Notes: generated by a model from the letters alone, not told the origin. 64,000 nt of DNA from Anaerotignum propionicum DSM 1682 (GCF_001561955.1 NZ_CP014223.1:1736001-1800000); one strand, 5' to 3'; shown: positions 27,250 through 36,704, counted from the stretch's first letter. Program-made: numbers and translations.

Positions 27250-28755
27250 TTATGAATAGAACAATTTCATTATTTCTTCATCTGGTTTTTTACCTATCAA
27301 ACTGCCAATAACAAATACCACAATTGAAATCACAATAGATGGTACAATGGGGGTGGTACCAAAAATACTTACTTTATAAGTAGTCATAAGCAAGAAAGAA
27401 ACAACGCCGATAACACTGGATAAAACTGCACCTGTGGCATTTGCTCTCTTCCAATATAATCCAAATAAGATTGGACATAAGAATGCACATTCAAGGCCAC
27501 CCATAGCGAAAAGATTAATCCAAACAATTAAATCAGGTGGATAAATTGTAAATACGAATACAATAACACCTACAAACAATGTGGTAATCATACTCATCTT
27601 TCCAATTTTCTTTTCAAATTTTGCGTCTGTCTTATCCACATTGCCTTTCTCCTTTGCAATGTAGTTTAAATAAATATCCTTGATAATCGCCGCAGAAGCC
27701 AAAATCAACAGAGAAGATACTGTTGACATAACTGCAGATAGAGGTGCTGCAATAAATAAGCCCGCCACAACTGGATTCATATATTTCAACACCAAAGTAG
27801 GCACAACATAGTCAGAAGAAGAAATCTCACTTGGATCTAAAATTGCAGGTGCAAATGCCCCTGAGATATGCATAACCAGCATCAAAAATCCGACTACGAT
27901 GGTGCCATAAATCATAGCACTGTGGAGGGATTTTGTATCCTTGAAGCCCATGCCTCTTACGGCAGTTTGGGGTAGACCCAACACGCCGATACCAACAAGT
28001 ACCCAGAAAGACATTACGTATGCCTTTGGTGTTGTACCACCTACGGTAGGGTCATTCCAAGTGGGATTCACAACGTTAAGTTTCTCAACAATCGCTTCAA
28101 ATCCTCCGCCTACCTTTACAATGGTGAACAAAATAATGAACCCGCCCATTACCATAACCAATCCCTGTATGGTGTCCGTAGTTACTACCGCCTTAAACCC
28201 ACCAATGGTTGTATAAAGGATGACAATAGCTCCAAAGAGAAGCAAGCCATACACATAAGGAAGCCCTGTAATTGTCTGGAATAAAACGGCCCCACCAATA
28301 AATTGAGACATCATCTGTGCAATAAAGAACAAAACAAGGGCTATGGAAGAAATGATAACCACTGCAGGTGATTTATATCTTGCTTTTAAATAGTCCGTCA
28401 CCGTTACAGCGTTTGTCTTTCTTGAAATAATGGCAAACTTCTTGCCCAAAATTCCTAAAATGATGAAAGCTGTGGGAACCTGAATGATAGATAAGTATAC
28501 CCAAACAAGTCCTTTGGAATATGCAACACCAGGGCCACCGATAAAACTACTGGCACTTGTGAAAGTAGCAATCAACGTCATCGCCAGAACAAGACCACCC
28601 ATAGACCTTCCACCAATAAAGTAGTTATTAATAAACCCAGTCCCAGCTTCAGCATCTATCTTAGCCTGTTTTTTGCTGATAAAAAGGCCAATGCCCAAGT
28701 TTGCAAGGAGATAGAGCACTAAAACAGTCATTAAAATTATCGTATATGAACTCAT
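27250..28755 (-). CDS. panF: Sodium/pantothenate symporter
   Basis: A 501-aa sodium:solute symporter with about thirteen membrane segments. The N-terminal pattern FIGGRSMGGLVLAMTLIATF and the following TSASSFIGGPG are those of the PanF branch of the SSS family, as are ISRKTNAVTVTDYL and TTIGGFKAVVTTDTIQG. It imports pantothenate with sodium. Its start overlaps the yhdT stop (ATGA). The YhdT partner strengthens the PanF call over other SSS members. Confidence 0.9.
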   Translation of the reverse strand: MSSYTIILMTVLVLYLLANLGIGLFISKKQAKIDAEAGTGFINNYFIGGRSMGGLVLAMTLIATFTSASSFIGGPGVAYSKGLVWVYLSIIQVPTAFIILGILGKKFAIISRKTNAVTVTDYLKARYKSPAVVIISSIALVLFFIAQMMSQFIGGAVLFQTITGLPYVYGLLLFGAIVILYTTIGGFKAVVTTDTIQGLVMVMGGFIILFTIVKVGGGFEAIVEKLNVVNPTWNDPTVGGTTPKAYVMSFWVLVGIGVLGLPQTAVRGMGFKDTKSLHSAMIYGTIVVGFLMLVMHISGAFAPAILDPSEISSSDYVVPTLVLKYMNPVVAGLFIAAPLSAVMSTVSSLLILASAAIIKDIYLNYIAKEKGNVDKTDAKFEKKIGKMSMITTLFVGVIVFVFTIYPPDLIVWINLFAMGGLECAFLCPILFGLYWKRANATGAVLSSVIGVVSFLLMTTYKVSIFGTTPIVPSIVISIVVFVIGSLIGKKPDEEIMKLFYS

Positions 28756-29048
28756 CCTTCATCCTCCTCTCCTTTGTCCTCATCCGCTACTTCATCAAGA
28801 CTAAAGTCTTTGAAAAACAGCTTGACAACAACAATTACAGCAATACTGAATAATACATAGCCCACAACGCAGCTTAGGAAGAACCAAAGGGGTAATCCCA
28901 TAATATAAATATACTCTTTGGAAGCTTCTGCCAAACCATAGCCAGCAAAATACCACCATAAAAAGAAAGCAACATAAAGACCAATGGAAATAAGAGCTTC
29001 CTTTTTAATCTGAAGATTTCTCTCCTTTTCCGTCAGTTTCGGCACCAT
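28752..29048 (-). CDS. yhdT: YhdT-family small membrane protein
   Basis: A 98-aa protein with two membrane segments (ISIGLYVAFFLWWYFAGYGL and FFLSCVVGYVLFSIAVIVVV) and an acidic tail. This is the pattern of YhdT (DUF997), a small protein found next to PanF in many bacteria and thought to be its accessory subunit. The frame is open to 29099, but the ATG at 29048 follows AAAGGAGGG and is preferred. Confidence 0.85.
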   Translation of the reverse strand: MVPKLTEKERNLQIKKEALISIGLYVAFFLWWYFAGYGLAEASKEYIYIMGLPLWFFLSCVVGYVLFSIAVIVVVKLFFKDFSLDEVADEDKGEEDEG

Positions 29049-29120
29049 ATCTTTCCCTCCTTTAATCATGTTATAACACCTATGCAACCATACTTGCAAA
29101 TAACCGCAAAATTGGTATAC

Positions 29121-30041
29121 TTACTCCTTTCTTTCGAAATAATGAATTAGAGCACAAAGCACTTGGTTTACTGGGGTGGCAAGGCCTGTGCTTTTGCCTT
29201 CTCTCACAATTGCACCATTAATCATATCAATTTCTGTTCGCTTATGATGCAACACATCCTGAAGCATAGATGATTTATTGGCTGCCGTCGCTTTGCAAAC
29301 CTCCTTGGTATGTGCCACAGGATCTGTAAACCCTAAAACAATTCCCTTGGCATTTGCAACCGCAATACCTTCCTTCACAGCCTCTTCCAATATTCCTTCG
29401 ATTTCAGGATGCGCAAGTATTTCTCCGTTTGTCAGCTTCGTAATTCCCGTTAATGCATTAATACCCACATTTACAAGAAGTTTATCCCACACAAGCCCCA
29501 ATACGTTTTCCGAAACTTCAACTTCCAATCCTGCTGCAGAAAAAACTTCTGCGATCTCATTTATTCTTTTGCTTCTTACTCCGGAAAGCTCGCCAATCAT
29601 TGTTTTTCCTACGCCCGCATGGCGTATCTTTCCAGGTCCCAACATGGTAGCACCGTGAGCGGTGGTTCCCGCCATTACATTTTCTGCCCCAATCAAGGAA
29701 CCGATACTTTCGATGTTGCCTACCCCATTTTGCAAGGTAATTGCGATTGTATTACCCCCAAAGACAGCTTTATTCGCTTCTACAGCCTGCTCCGTCAACG
29801 TGGATTTCACGAATATAATTGCCAAGTCAACAATGCCAACCGCCACGGCATCTGTGGCAGCTGTCAAATGATTATAACACAACAACGCACCGTTTTCTTC
29901 CATATGAAGACCATCATTGTTAATGGCGTTTACATGCTCTTTCCAAATGTCAAGGAGATAGACTTGGTTGCCAGGCACTGTAGATAATTTAGCCCCATAA
30001 AGGCATCCCATTGCTCCTGCACCAATGATCGCAATTTTCAT
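29121..30041 (-). CDS. panE: 2-dehydropantoate 2-reductase
   Basis: A 306-aa ketopantoate reductase, interconverting ketopantoate and pantoate with NADP(H). The Rossmann loop is GAGAMGCLYGAKL at the N-terminus; LQNGVGN, the catalytic lysine region WDKLLVNVGINALTGI and the substrate-side glutamate in SSMLQDVLHHKRTEIDMING are all present. Length is normal. PanE homologues include reductases for other 2-keto acids, but the neighbouring panB supports ketopantoate. In the context of a PanF importer and no panC or panD, it may run in the oxidative direction. Confidence 0.88.
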   Translation of the reverse strand: MKIAIIGAGAMGCLYGAKLSTVPGNQVYLLDIWKEHVNAINNDGLHMEENGALLCYNHLTAATDAVAVGIVDLAIIFVKSTLTEQAVEANKAVFGGNTIAITLQNGVGNIESIGSLIGAENVMAGTTAHGATMLGPGKIRHAGVGKTMIGELSGVRSKRINEIAEVFSAAGLEVEVSENVLGLVWDKLLVNVGINALTGITKLTNGEILAHPEIEGILEEAVKEGIAVANAKGIVLGFTDPVAHTKEVCKATAANKSSMLQDVLHHKRTEIDMINGAIVREGKSTGLATPVNQVLCALIHYFERKE

Positions 30042-30102
30042 TTGACCGATTCCCTTTCTACATTATGATATATGATGATATATGCTAAACCGTTTTGTTC
30101 CA

Positions 30103-30933
30103 TTAATACAATTTTGGAATATCTACTTGTTTATTAAAAGAGAATTCAGGAGACGGGAAAGTTCCCTCCAGTGTCTCCTTATGAAATTCGTTCAGCCCTT
30201 CAATCATAACCTGTCTAACCTGTGCGAATTGCTTCACAAATTTGGGTTTAAAATCGCCGTACATGCCAAGAAGATCTTGGGTCACAAGAACCTGGCAGTC
30301 AACATGGGGGCCTGCTCCAATTCCCAGAATTGGGATTTCCACAGCTTCCGATACTGCTTTGCCAACCCCAGAAGGGACACATTCCAATACAATTGAAAAG
30401 CATCCAGCTTTTTCTAATTCTATTGCATCCTTAATTAGCTTTGCAGCGCTTTCAGGAGTACCGCCCTGCACCTTAAATCCCCCCAGCGAAGAGGCTGTTT
30501 GTGGTGTCAGTCCGATGTGCCCCATAACATTGATACCAGCTCCGACAATCGCCTTAATCTGCGGAAGCATTTCAACGCCGCCCTCCAGTTTAACGCAGTC
30601 ACAATTTGTCTCCTTGATGAGGCGGACAGCATTGGCAACTGCAATTTCTGGTGTAATATAGGACCCAAAGGGCATATCGCCAATAATCCATGTATTGGGA
30701 GCGCCCTTTACCACTGGGCGGATGTGATGCACCATATCATCCATCGTTACAGATTCTGTCCCTTTGTAACCCAACATAATCATACCTAAAGAATCTCCTA
30801 CTAGGATAATATTGCAATCGCTTTCATCAACAATTGTTGCTGTTGTATAGTCATAAGCGGTTACAAAGCTAAATCTCTTTCCCTCCTTTTTAAATTTCTT
30901 AAAATCTCCCACCGTCATTTTTACTTTTGCCAT
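30103..30933 (-). CDS. panB: 3-methyl-2-oxobutanoate hydroxymethyltransferase
   Basis: A 276-aa PanB, which adds a hydroxymethyl group from methylene-tetrahydrofolate to 2-oxoisovalerate to give ketopantoate; the reaction is reversible. Conserved blocks are VGDSLGMIMLGY with the metal-binding Asp, VKLEGGVEML, NVMGHIGLTPQTASSLGGF, and SIVLECVPSGVGKAV with the catalytic Glu, then LGIGAGP. All are intact and the length is usual. AAGGAGGG precedes the ATG. It lies between iclR and panE. Confidence 0.95.
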   Translation of the reverse strand: MAKVKMTVGDFKKFKKEGKRFSFVTAYDYTTATIVDESDCNIILVGDSLGMIMLGYKGTESVTMDDMVHHIRPVVKGAPNTWIIGDMPFGSYITPEIAVANAVRLIKETNCDCVKLEGGVEMLPQIKAIVGAGINVMGHIGLTPQTASSLGGFKVQGGTPESAAKLIKDAIELEKAGCFSIVLECVPSGVGKAVSEAVEIPILGIGAGPHVDCQVLVTQDLLGMYGDFKPKFVKQFAQVRQVMIEGLNEFHKETLEGTFPSPEFSFNKQVDIPKLY

Positions 30934-31137
30934 GGTCTTATCCCTCCTTTAATAGTTTTAGCACCTAATAAATTGCTGTTCTTTCTCCTAAAGAAACGCT
31001 GATGTAATAGAGGGTGCGCAGATAGTCGAGGAAACTTTTCTATTGGCAAGGAAAAAACGCAAGAATAGCAGCTACTACGAATTTTTTTGACGCAGCCAAG
31101 AGGAAAATTTACTCATTAGATGTGTGCACGTAATGAT

Positions 31138-31914
31138 CTAGCGTTTCCCTAACTCTTTTGACAGTAGCTCCGCCGTATCCTTTACAAGACTTACATAATA
31201 CTCCCTGTTTTCCGCTTCGTTATATCTAAGCTTCGGCATGGAAATGCTGAGGGCAGCAACAGGGTTATTCCTGTAATCAAAAATCGGTGCAGCAAAAGAA
31301 ATTAGTCCATAGACATATTCTTCTTCATCTTTGGCATAACCATTTTTTCTGACAAGCTCCAACTGGTCAATGAGGGCTTCCCTACTGGCAACCGTCTTTT
31401 CTGTACGCTTTTGAAAACTTGTGTTATTCATAATTTCATTCTGAATATCTTCAGGAAGAAAAGCAAGAATCGCCTTCCCCATTCCAGTACAATACATAGG
31501 AATGGCTGTTCCGGTTTTAATACCCACCTTTATGGCAGAATTACTCTCAATCTTGTCAACATAAACGATATTATTGCCACTATGCATACTTAAATTAATT
31601 GTCTCCTTCGTTTCTTTTGCAACAGCTTCTATGTATGGCCTGGCGATTTCTTTCAAACCTGTTCTTTCGATTATGCTACTTCCAATGGTAAAAAGCTTAA
31701 TACTGTTTGAATATTTTCTGGTATACGGATTCTGCACAATATATCCGGCCTCTTTTATGGTACTAATCAAACGATGTACAGTGGTTTTATCCATGGAAAG
31801 CGCATGGCTTAACTGCCCAATGGAAAGTTCTCCAAATCTATCTAATTCCTCAATAATCTGAAACGCCTTTAATATGGACTTGACACTATTTTCCCGTTTA
31901 GTAACAGCATTCAT
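31138..31914 (-). CDS. IclR-family transcriptional regulator
   Basis: A 258-aa IclR-type regulator: winged-helix domain (about 10-75, with LSIGQLSHALSMDKTTVHRL) and a C-terminal effector domain (about 90-255, with GTAIPMYCTGMGKAILAFLP). IclR proteins mostly govern catabolic operons and bind small acids. It is upstream of panB on the same strand, 204 bases away, and is the probable regulator of the operon. A 37-bp palindrome lies 220 bases before it. A pantothenate-related effector (pantoate, ketopantoate or 2-oxoisovalerate) is inferred. Confidence 0.9.
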   Translation of the reverse strand: MNAVTKRENSVKSILKAFQIIEELDRFGELSIGQLSHALSMDKTTVHRLISTIKEAGYIVQNPYTRKYSNSIKLFTIGSSIIERTGLKEIARPYIEAVAKETKETINLSMHSGNNIVYVDKIESNSAIKVGIKTGTAIPMYCTGMGKAILAFLPEDIQNEIMNNTSFQKRTEKTVASREALIDQLELVRKNGYAKDEEEYVYGLISFAAPIFDYRNNPVAALSISMPKLRYNEAENREYYVSLVKDTAELLSKELGKR

Positions 31915-32136
31915 TTTATTCTATCCTCCCATAGCACCTTTCTTTTATAAGCAATTCGGTTAAACAATAACCCCACCACTTATGATATTTTCCCGGTGAC
32001 AATCAATAAAATGTTTGATGAAGTCATTCATCTTCTCAATCAAAAAACCAAGACGTCGCCTTCGTTTTTTCAATGCCATCTAAGAGTAAAACCTAACCTC
32101 TGTGGATTTTCATAACTTCATTATATTTTCACCCTC

Positions 32137-32173
32137 ATATCATAATACGAAATAATATTTCGTATTATGATAT
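32137..32173. promoter_or_regulatory. 37-bp palindrome, possible IclR operator
   Basis: Seventeen-base arms (ATATCATAATACGAAAT, 32137-32153, and its complement, 32157-32173) are perfectly complementary around a three-base centre. The core ATACGAAAT-n3-ATTTCGTAT has the size and symmetry of IclR-family sites. It is 220 bases upstream of iclR, with only a doubtful small frame between. Confidence 0.5.
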
Positions 32174-32359
32174 CTCTTTAAGAGAACAATCTAAAATTTA
32201 AAATTATTATTTTCGCGTTCAACCTTTCTCTCCTTGTTAATGGAAACAACATTTAAAATTCAGCGTATTTGAATCTCTTTAAGAATTACAGTTTAAATTA
32301 GTAGATTATGTGTACTGGTTTAATAACCATTGTTTTCATTCATCGTTAGTCTATGTAAC

Positions 32360-32660
32360 ATCAGCTGCATTCATATGCCAACCTCATCCTCTCCTGAATA
32401 CAAAAAATCCGAGAGTCAGGAAAATATTCCCAGCTCCCGGAAACCCCATATTTCAAGGCTTTTTCAAGCACTTATATGTCCCCTCCCGGCAGCAATCACT
32501 ATGCCGCTAATGAGAACAAGCGTAGGGACTGATGGCACACCAAAAGGCATACAACCTAAAACCTATAGAATGAATGCGTAATTCCAACCCAATGTAGCTG
32601 CATGGTTTAATAGTGCTTCTTCAGAAGCTGGATCATGCAGCGAAACGCACAAGTAAAACC
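32360..32660 (-). pseudogene. Decayed membrane-protein fragment
   Basis: The minus strand reads with interruptions as coding sequence: DPASEEALLNHAATLGWNYA, a stop, then MPFGVPSVPTLVLISGIVIA and AAGRGHISA. The hydrophobic segment suggests a transporter remnant, but I could not assign the family. Confidence 0.35.
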
Positions 32661-32732
32661 TGTAGCTTTTGTCAATATCAAAAGCTTTGATTGACTCAGA
32701 TAGAGCCCTGTTTAGCCTTCAGGAGCAGTAAT

Positions 32733-32787
32733 AAAAATCCCGATAAAGTGTCCCTTTCATATGCAGGAACACCCTATCAGGATTTTG
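32733..32787. terminator. Terminator-like long hairpin
   Basis: AAAATCC-GATA-GTGT-CC on the left arm (32734-32753) pairs with GG-ACAC-TATC-GGATTTT (32765-32786), with small interruptions. It lies downstream of the EAL-HDOD gene on the minus strand and probably ends that transcript. Confidence 0.65.
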
Positions 32788-32938
32788 ATATAGAAGAAAG
32801 GCAACACGTTTGGCCGGCAGTCTAACTGGCAGGAAATCTTTTCTTATAGATTTGGACAGGACGGCCGTGCCGGGAGGCGTTGGTATTCCGCATCCGATGC
32901 TGTTTTATATGTGCCCTATTTTGCTTTGACCGGAACAA

Positions 32939-34261
32939 TTATACGTTCTCGTCAGGGGGATTTGCGGGAGCGGTAATCCGTGCCCAGATCATATTCGCGC
33001 GATCCACAGAATCAAAATACAAACTAGTGAGCAGGTTAGTAGGGATATGAAGTTCGTCTGCCAAAGTAGTGATGCGATTCCAGTCGGCCCGTTCATAGCT
33101 GAGAAGCAAAGAAAACAGTTTGCCGGCGGACCCCTTTTGGTAGAGCAAGGCATCTCTGACTTCATCTGCAACTGGGACTTCAGACAAAATTTCTTCCATG
33201 GGTGCGTCTACCAGACAGCCCAGAGTAGAAAACATACCGATCAGATAGGCGTCACCCTTAGTGATGGAGAGCGTATTCTGCGTGTAATCACTTAGATCAC
33301 TGCAGAAATTCGCCCGCAAGAAAGACAACTTGAGGAACTCCTCACACGAAGGATCGATTTCATTTTCCACATTGCTGGCACTGAGAAAATAGATCCATTG
33401 ACGTAACTGACCAAGCCCCAGAGTCATAATGGCCTGGCGGATGGTGGTAGATCGGTGCTTGGAAGAAAAATAGACGGAGTTTGCCATTCGCAGCAGGCCG
33501 AAGACCATGGAAGCGTCTTGGGAGACCAGTTGCTCAATCTCGTCAATATCCGGTTCATCCTGCGTGATGGCCACTATCAGTCGGAAAAAGTTGCTTTGCA
33601 GATATCCGCTGGTGTGTGCTTTGGATGAGAGCTTTTCTGCCACAAAAGTCCCCTCCAACGCATCTACGCGCAGATTTATTGCGCAATTGTAAAGCTCCTC
33701 GCTGGTAATATTTGTTGCGATACATTTCTTGTCCATGCTATGGGCAAGCTCAATGATGTTGGACAATGTCGACACCGGAGTCGTGGAAAAATTCAGCTTG
33801 ATATAATGAATCTTGTCCATCAGAGCTAAATAACGAGGAGCAAATCTGAATTCGTTTACCGCGATTTTGTACCCCTCTTTTGCAAACTTCTGGACGAAAT
33901 TCATGGCCAGCGGATAGATGATTGCATTATCTTCAATCTGAATAACCAATTCAGACTTTTTGAATATCCGGGGTGCGTTCTTCATTAGCAGAGTAGGTGT
34001 GAAAGTCATGAAATTCAAAGTCCCCGTCAGAGATTTATCGGTATTCTGCGTTAAAAAATTATAAATGGCATTTGCCGCGGCAAAGTCATTTCTAAAAGCC
34101 GGAGCATTGGATGCAGAAGGAGTGGAGGCGTCGCCCCCTCCCGAAGAAGATGGGTAGTCAGCGCCAAATGCCTGATTTTCTCCGTAGTAGAGAAGTTCAT
34201 AGCCGATGACATTGCTGTCCCTGTCTTTAATTGGCTGTCGTACAATATACTTGCTGTTCAC
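32939..34261 (-). CDS. EAL-HDOD signalling protein
   Basis: A 440-aa protein with an N-terminal EAL-type domain (about 1-225) and a C-terminal HDOD domain (about 230-425, with DASMVFGLLRMANSVYFSS). The EAL domain starts in the YuxH style (IVRQPIKDRDSNVIGYELLY), but the EAL motif reads ELL and several catalytic acids are not obvious, so cyclic-di-GMP hydrolysis is doubtful and binding or protein contact is more likely. A low-complexity insert (SSSGGGDASTPSASN) lies in the first 60 residues. The start is GTG at 34261 with AAAGGAG upstream. Confidence 0.85.
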   Translation of the reverse strand: MNSKYIVRQPIKDRDSNVIGYELLYYGENQAFGADYPSSSGGGDASTPSASNAPAFRNDFAAANAIYNFLTQNTDKSLTGTLNFMTFTPTLLMKNAPRIFKKSELVIQIEDNAIIYPLAMNFVQKFAKEGYKIAVNEFRFAPRYLALMDKIHYIKLNFSTTPVSTLSNIIELAHSMDKKCIATNITSEELYNCAINLRVDALEGTFVAEKLSSKAHTSGYLQSNFFRLIVAITQDEPDIDEIEQLVSQDASMVFGLLRMANSVYFSSKHRSTTIRQAIMTLGLGQLRQWIYFLSASNVENEIDPSCEEFLKLSFLRANFCSDLSDYTQNTLSITKGDAYLIGMFSTLGCLVDAPMEEILSEVPVADEVRDALLYQKGSAGKLFSLLLSYERADWNRITTLADELHIPTNLLTSLYFDSVDRANMIWARITAPANPPDENV

Positions 34262-34684
34262 TGTATTCTCCTTTCGGCAGGCTTCGGTAGCGTTCTTTTT
34301 TACGTCCGTTACACCTGTTTTTTATGTAGAATAGCATCTTTATATTATATTAATCGGCAAGATTTAGAAAGAAATAACACTTTTTTGAGTTTTACAGACA
34401 ATTGCAATATTTTTCACCCAAAAACAATATTCAACACAAATAGTCAGCAACCTGTCCTAGTCAACCAAAATTGTAGTACCACAATACAAGAAAGGACGGT
34501 GTACGGCATATGGTAGCCCTCATTATAAGAGTATGGTCTGACGTGGTAATTTTTCACATCAGTTAAATTTCATTGAGAATACCTGAAAAACAAAATGAGC
34601 CTTTACACTTAAAAGGCTCATTTTTATAAGTAAAAAAAGATATTCAGTTAAAATTCACTCTGACAAACGGGAGACAGTGCTCTT
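34262..34684. other. Intergenic stretch before the EAL-HDOD gene
   Basis: It holds the EAL-HDOD upstream region and a terminator (34592-34624). I see no gene or other motif. Confidence 0.5.
34588..34626. terminator. Terminator after the AgrC/AgrA-like pair
   Basis: A perfect 13-bp stem, AAAATGAGCCTTT (34592-34604) with AAAGGCTCATTTT (34612-34624), has A and T runs on both sides. It ends the minus-strand kinase operon. Confidence 0.8.
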
Positions 34685-35971
34685 TTACACCAAAATACGC
34701 ACACGAAAAACACTTTTTTCGATTTTATAAAGCAATTCGCCATCATATTTTTTCACAAAGGCAATCACTCCTTTGGTGCCAATTCCATGTCCTTCTTCGC
34801 GCGCAATAGGATAGCCCTTCTCATCCAGTACAGTATCCTCTGTGCATGGATTTTCAATTTCCAGCAGCAGCCGTCCCACGCTTCGGCAGGTAAAGCGCAG
34901 ATAGGAAGCCTGATTTCTCGGCAGTCTTCTACAGGCTGAAATTGCGTTTTCCATCAAGTTTGAAACCACCATGGCCAGCTCTAAGGAATCCAAAGCCAGC
35001 TTTGTTGAAATGTCCAATTCAATGTCTGTGGGAATACTCTCCTGCTCCGCAAGACCCGCATAATGGCAGACAGCGGCGTTCACGGCGGGGTTCTCGCAAT
35101 AGACCTTACTGATTTCATGTGTCGTCTGATTTTGACTTTGCAGCAAAGCGCTAGCCTCGCCGGTTTTCCCCTGCTCTAAAAGCTCCAGAAGAATATTGTT
35201 GAAATGACGTCGATCATGGGCGGCGCGGCTGTTTTGCGCCGATACCTCTACCATGAGCTCAAGACGCTGAGACATATTTCCTGCGGCTAATTGCAGATAT
35301 TCCTGCTCCGCCTGTATTTTCTGGTTTTCTTCCTTCACTCGAAACTCCCGCTGAAGGTTTTTAAGAGAGAGCAAAATAGAGCCGTAGGCGGCAAGTCCAA
35401 TAAAAATAACAAGAATCAGCGGTATGGCCTGTTCTGCCAGCATTACTACAACATCATCCGCAGTTAGCACATAGTAGTTAAAGGTAATGTAAAGTCCCAA
35501 TGCCACGGTAAAATACGTCGTCCAATGTTCTACCGCCTGCCGATACAGTGGACGCACATAACGCAATAAAACCAGCAGGAAAGTGCCAAACAGGACAATG
35601 CGCAGCAATGAATTTGCATATGCAGGATAAGGTAAATGCCTTGAGCCAAGGAAGCTTAAAATAATCACGGTGTCACTGATATTTTGAAGGGTGATATACG
35701 AAAACAACCACTGCATGAAGTTATCCTTGAACATTGGGCGCACGGCGATGCAAAGCACCGCAAACAAGATAATATCAAGCTTTGAAAGCAATGTTAGGTT
35801 TCCGCTGAGATAACAGTAAATAGCAGTACCCAAATCAGCCGCAAGAACGCCGAGCATAGTGAGCAGCGTTACTTTTTTAGAATATTTCGGCTGCAAAAGG
35901 GATGCCATCAGCAGAACATTGGCGGTAGTAGAAATGATTCCTCGTAACAGATCCGGAAAAATTTCAATCAT
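34685..35971 (-). CDS. AgrC-like GHKL sensor histidine kinase
   Basis: A 428-aa kinase. The N-terminal 205 residues hold about six membrane segments; then a coiled coil (about 205-245), the dimerisation helix with AAHDRRHFNNILLELL (His252 or His256 as phospho-acceptor) and a GHKL ATPase with N-box SNLMENAISAC and GHGIGTKGVIAFVKKYDG. This is the class that partners LytTR regulators and often senses peptides. No agrB or agrD-like peptide gene is visible nearby. Its start overlaps the regulator stop by eight bases. Confidence 0.87.
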   Translation of the reverse strand: MIEIFPDLLRGIISTTANVLLMASLLQPKYSKKVTLLTMLGVLAADLGTAIYCYLSGNLTLLSKLDIILFAVLCIAVRPMFKDNFMQWLFSYITLQNISDTVIILSFLGSRHLPYPAYANSLLRIVLFGTFLLVLLRYVRPLYRQAVEHWTTYFTVALGLYITFNYYVLTADDVVVMLAEQAIPLILVIFIGLAAYGSILLSLKNLQREFRVKEENQKIQAEQEYLQLAAGNMSQRLELMVEVSAQNSRAAHDRRHFNNILLELLEQGKTGEASALLQSQNQTTHEISKVYCENPAVNAAVCHYAGLAEQESIPTDIELDISTKLALDSLELAMVVSNLMENAISACRRLPRNQASYLRFTCRSVGRLLLEIENPCTEDTVLDEKGYPIAREEGHGIGTKGVIAFVKKYDGELLYKIEKSVFRVRILV

Positions 35972-36704
35972 TGCTACTCCCCCTTGCCATTAGGTAGTCC
36001 ATATAGGTATCTCGTACCGCCGCATATTGCTTTACGGCAATGGGGATAATCTTGCCTCCACACAATGTAAAACTATCCTTGGCAAAGCGCTCTACCCGAC
36101 GCAGATTGACTACAAATGCAGTATGACATTGCAAAAAATGCCTGTCTTTCAAAATAAGCGAGGTGTATTTCGCAAAACTCTCTCGAATCGTGCGGCTTTG
36201 CACCTCCTCTCCGTTTGACAGGAAAAATAGGACAGTATGATTTCTGTACTCACAACAGACGATTTCGGACAGCTTTATTACTCGCAGGCTGTCCGCAGTT
36301 TTCACCGCATAAGTCTGTTCCTCGGCAAGGTCTGCCTTAGAGATGGCAAGAGTTAAGGTATCAAACAACTGAGCTTTATTAATTGGCTTCACAAGATAAT
36401 TGATGGGACTTGCAGCATATGCCTGCAAAGCAAACTGCGGCTCGGTGGTAGCATAAATAATTTGCGCTTCACGGTCAATGCGGCGAATTTCTTTGCCGAG
36501 TTCGATACCGCTCACCATGGGCATAACAATATCCAGTATGTAAAGATGAAAGCTCTCGGTTTCAATGGTAGTCAGTATTTTATCAGGATGGGAGAACTCT
36601 TTTATCTCTGCTTCCAACGTATGAGTGTCAAGGTATTCTCTTATGTATTCGCTGTTGACTTCCAACTCTTCCGGATGGTCGTCACAGATGGCAATACGCA
36701 GCAT
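35964..36704 (-). CDS. LytTR-family (AgrA-like) response regulator
   Basis: A 246-aa regulator: receiver domain (about 1-120; CDDHPEE acidic pocket, phospho-acceptor Asp58 in LYILDIVMPMVSG) and a C-terminal LytTR DNA-binding domain (about 140-240, with HFLQCHTAFVVNLRRVERF). The frame is open upstream to 36845, but ATG 36704 follows AAGGAAGTG and begins at the receiver domain, so it is preferred. It forms an operon with the AgrC-like kinase. Its targets are unknown; the shared element before three surface-protein genes (41.3, 49.0 and 50.6 kb) is a candidate. Confidence 0.88.
   Translation of the reverse strand: MLRIAICDDHPEELEVNSEYIREYLDTHTLEAEIKEFSHPDKILTTIETESFHLYILDIVMPMVSGIELGKEIRRIDREAQIIYATTEPQFALQAYAASPINYLVKPINKAQLFDTLTLAISKADLAEEQTYAVKTADSLRVIKLSEIVCCEYRNHTVLFFLSNGEEVQSRTIRESFAKYTSLILKDRHFLQCHTAFVVNLRRVERFAKDSFTLCGGKIIPIAVKQYAAVRDTYMDYLMARGSSND

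Larger units (their letters stand above)
31915..32938. other. 1-kb intergenic region upstream of iclR
   Basis: It holds a 37-bp palindrome (32137-32173), a possible 39-codon minus-strand frame (31960-32079, basic N-terminus, no clear ribosome site), a likely membrane-protein relic (32360-32660, minus) and a terminator-like hairpin (32733-32787). No intact gene is seen. Confidence 0.5.

Noticed and set aside
31960-32079. 39-codon minus-strand frame upstream of iclR, possible small protein
   Set aside because: Basic and helical, but no clear ribosome site or recognised family; kept only as a mention in the intergenic entry.
34685-36704. Complete agr quorum-sensing locus
   Set aside because: Only the kinase and regulator are visible; no agrB-like protease or agrD-like peptide gene was found next to them.
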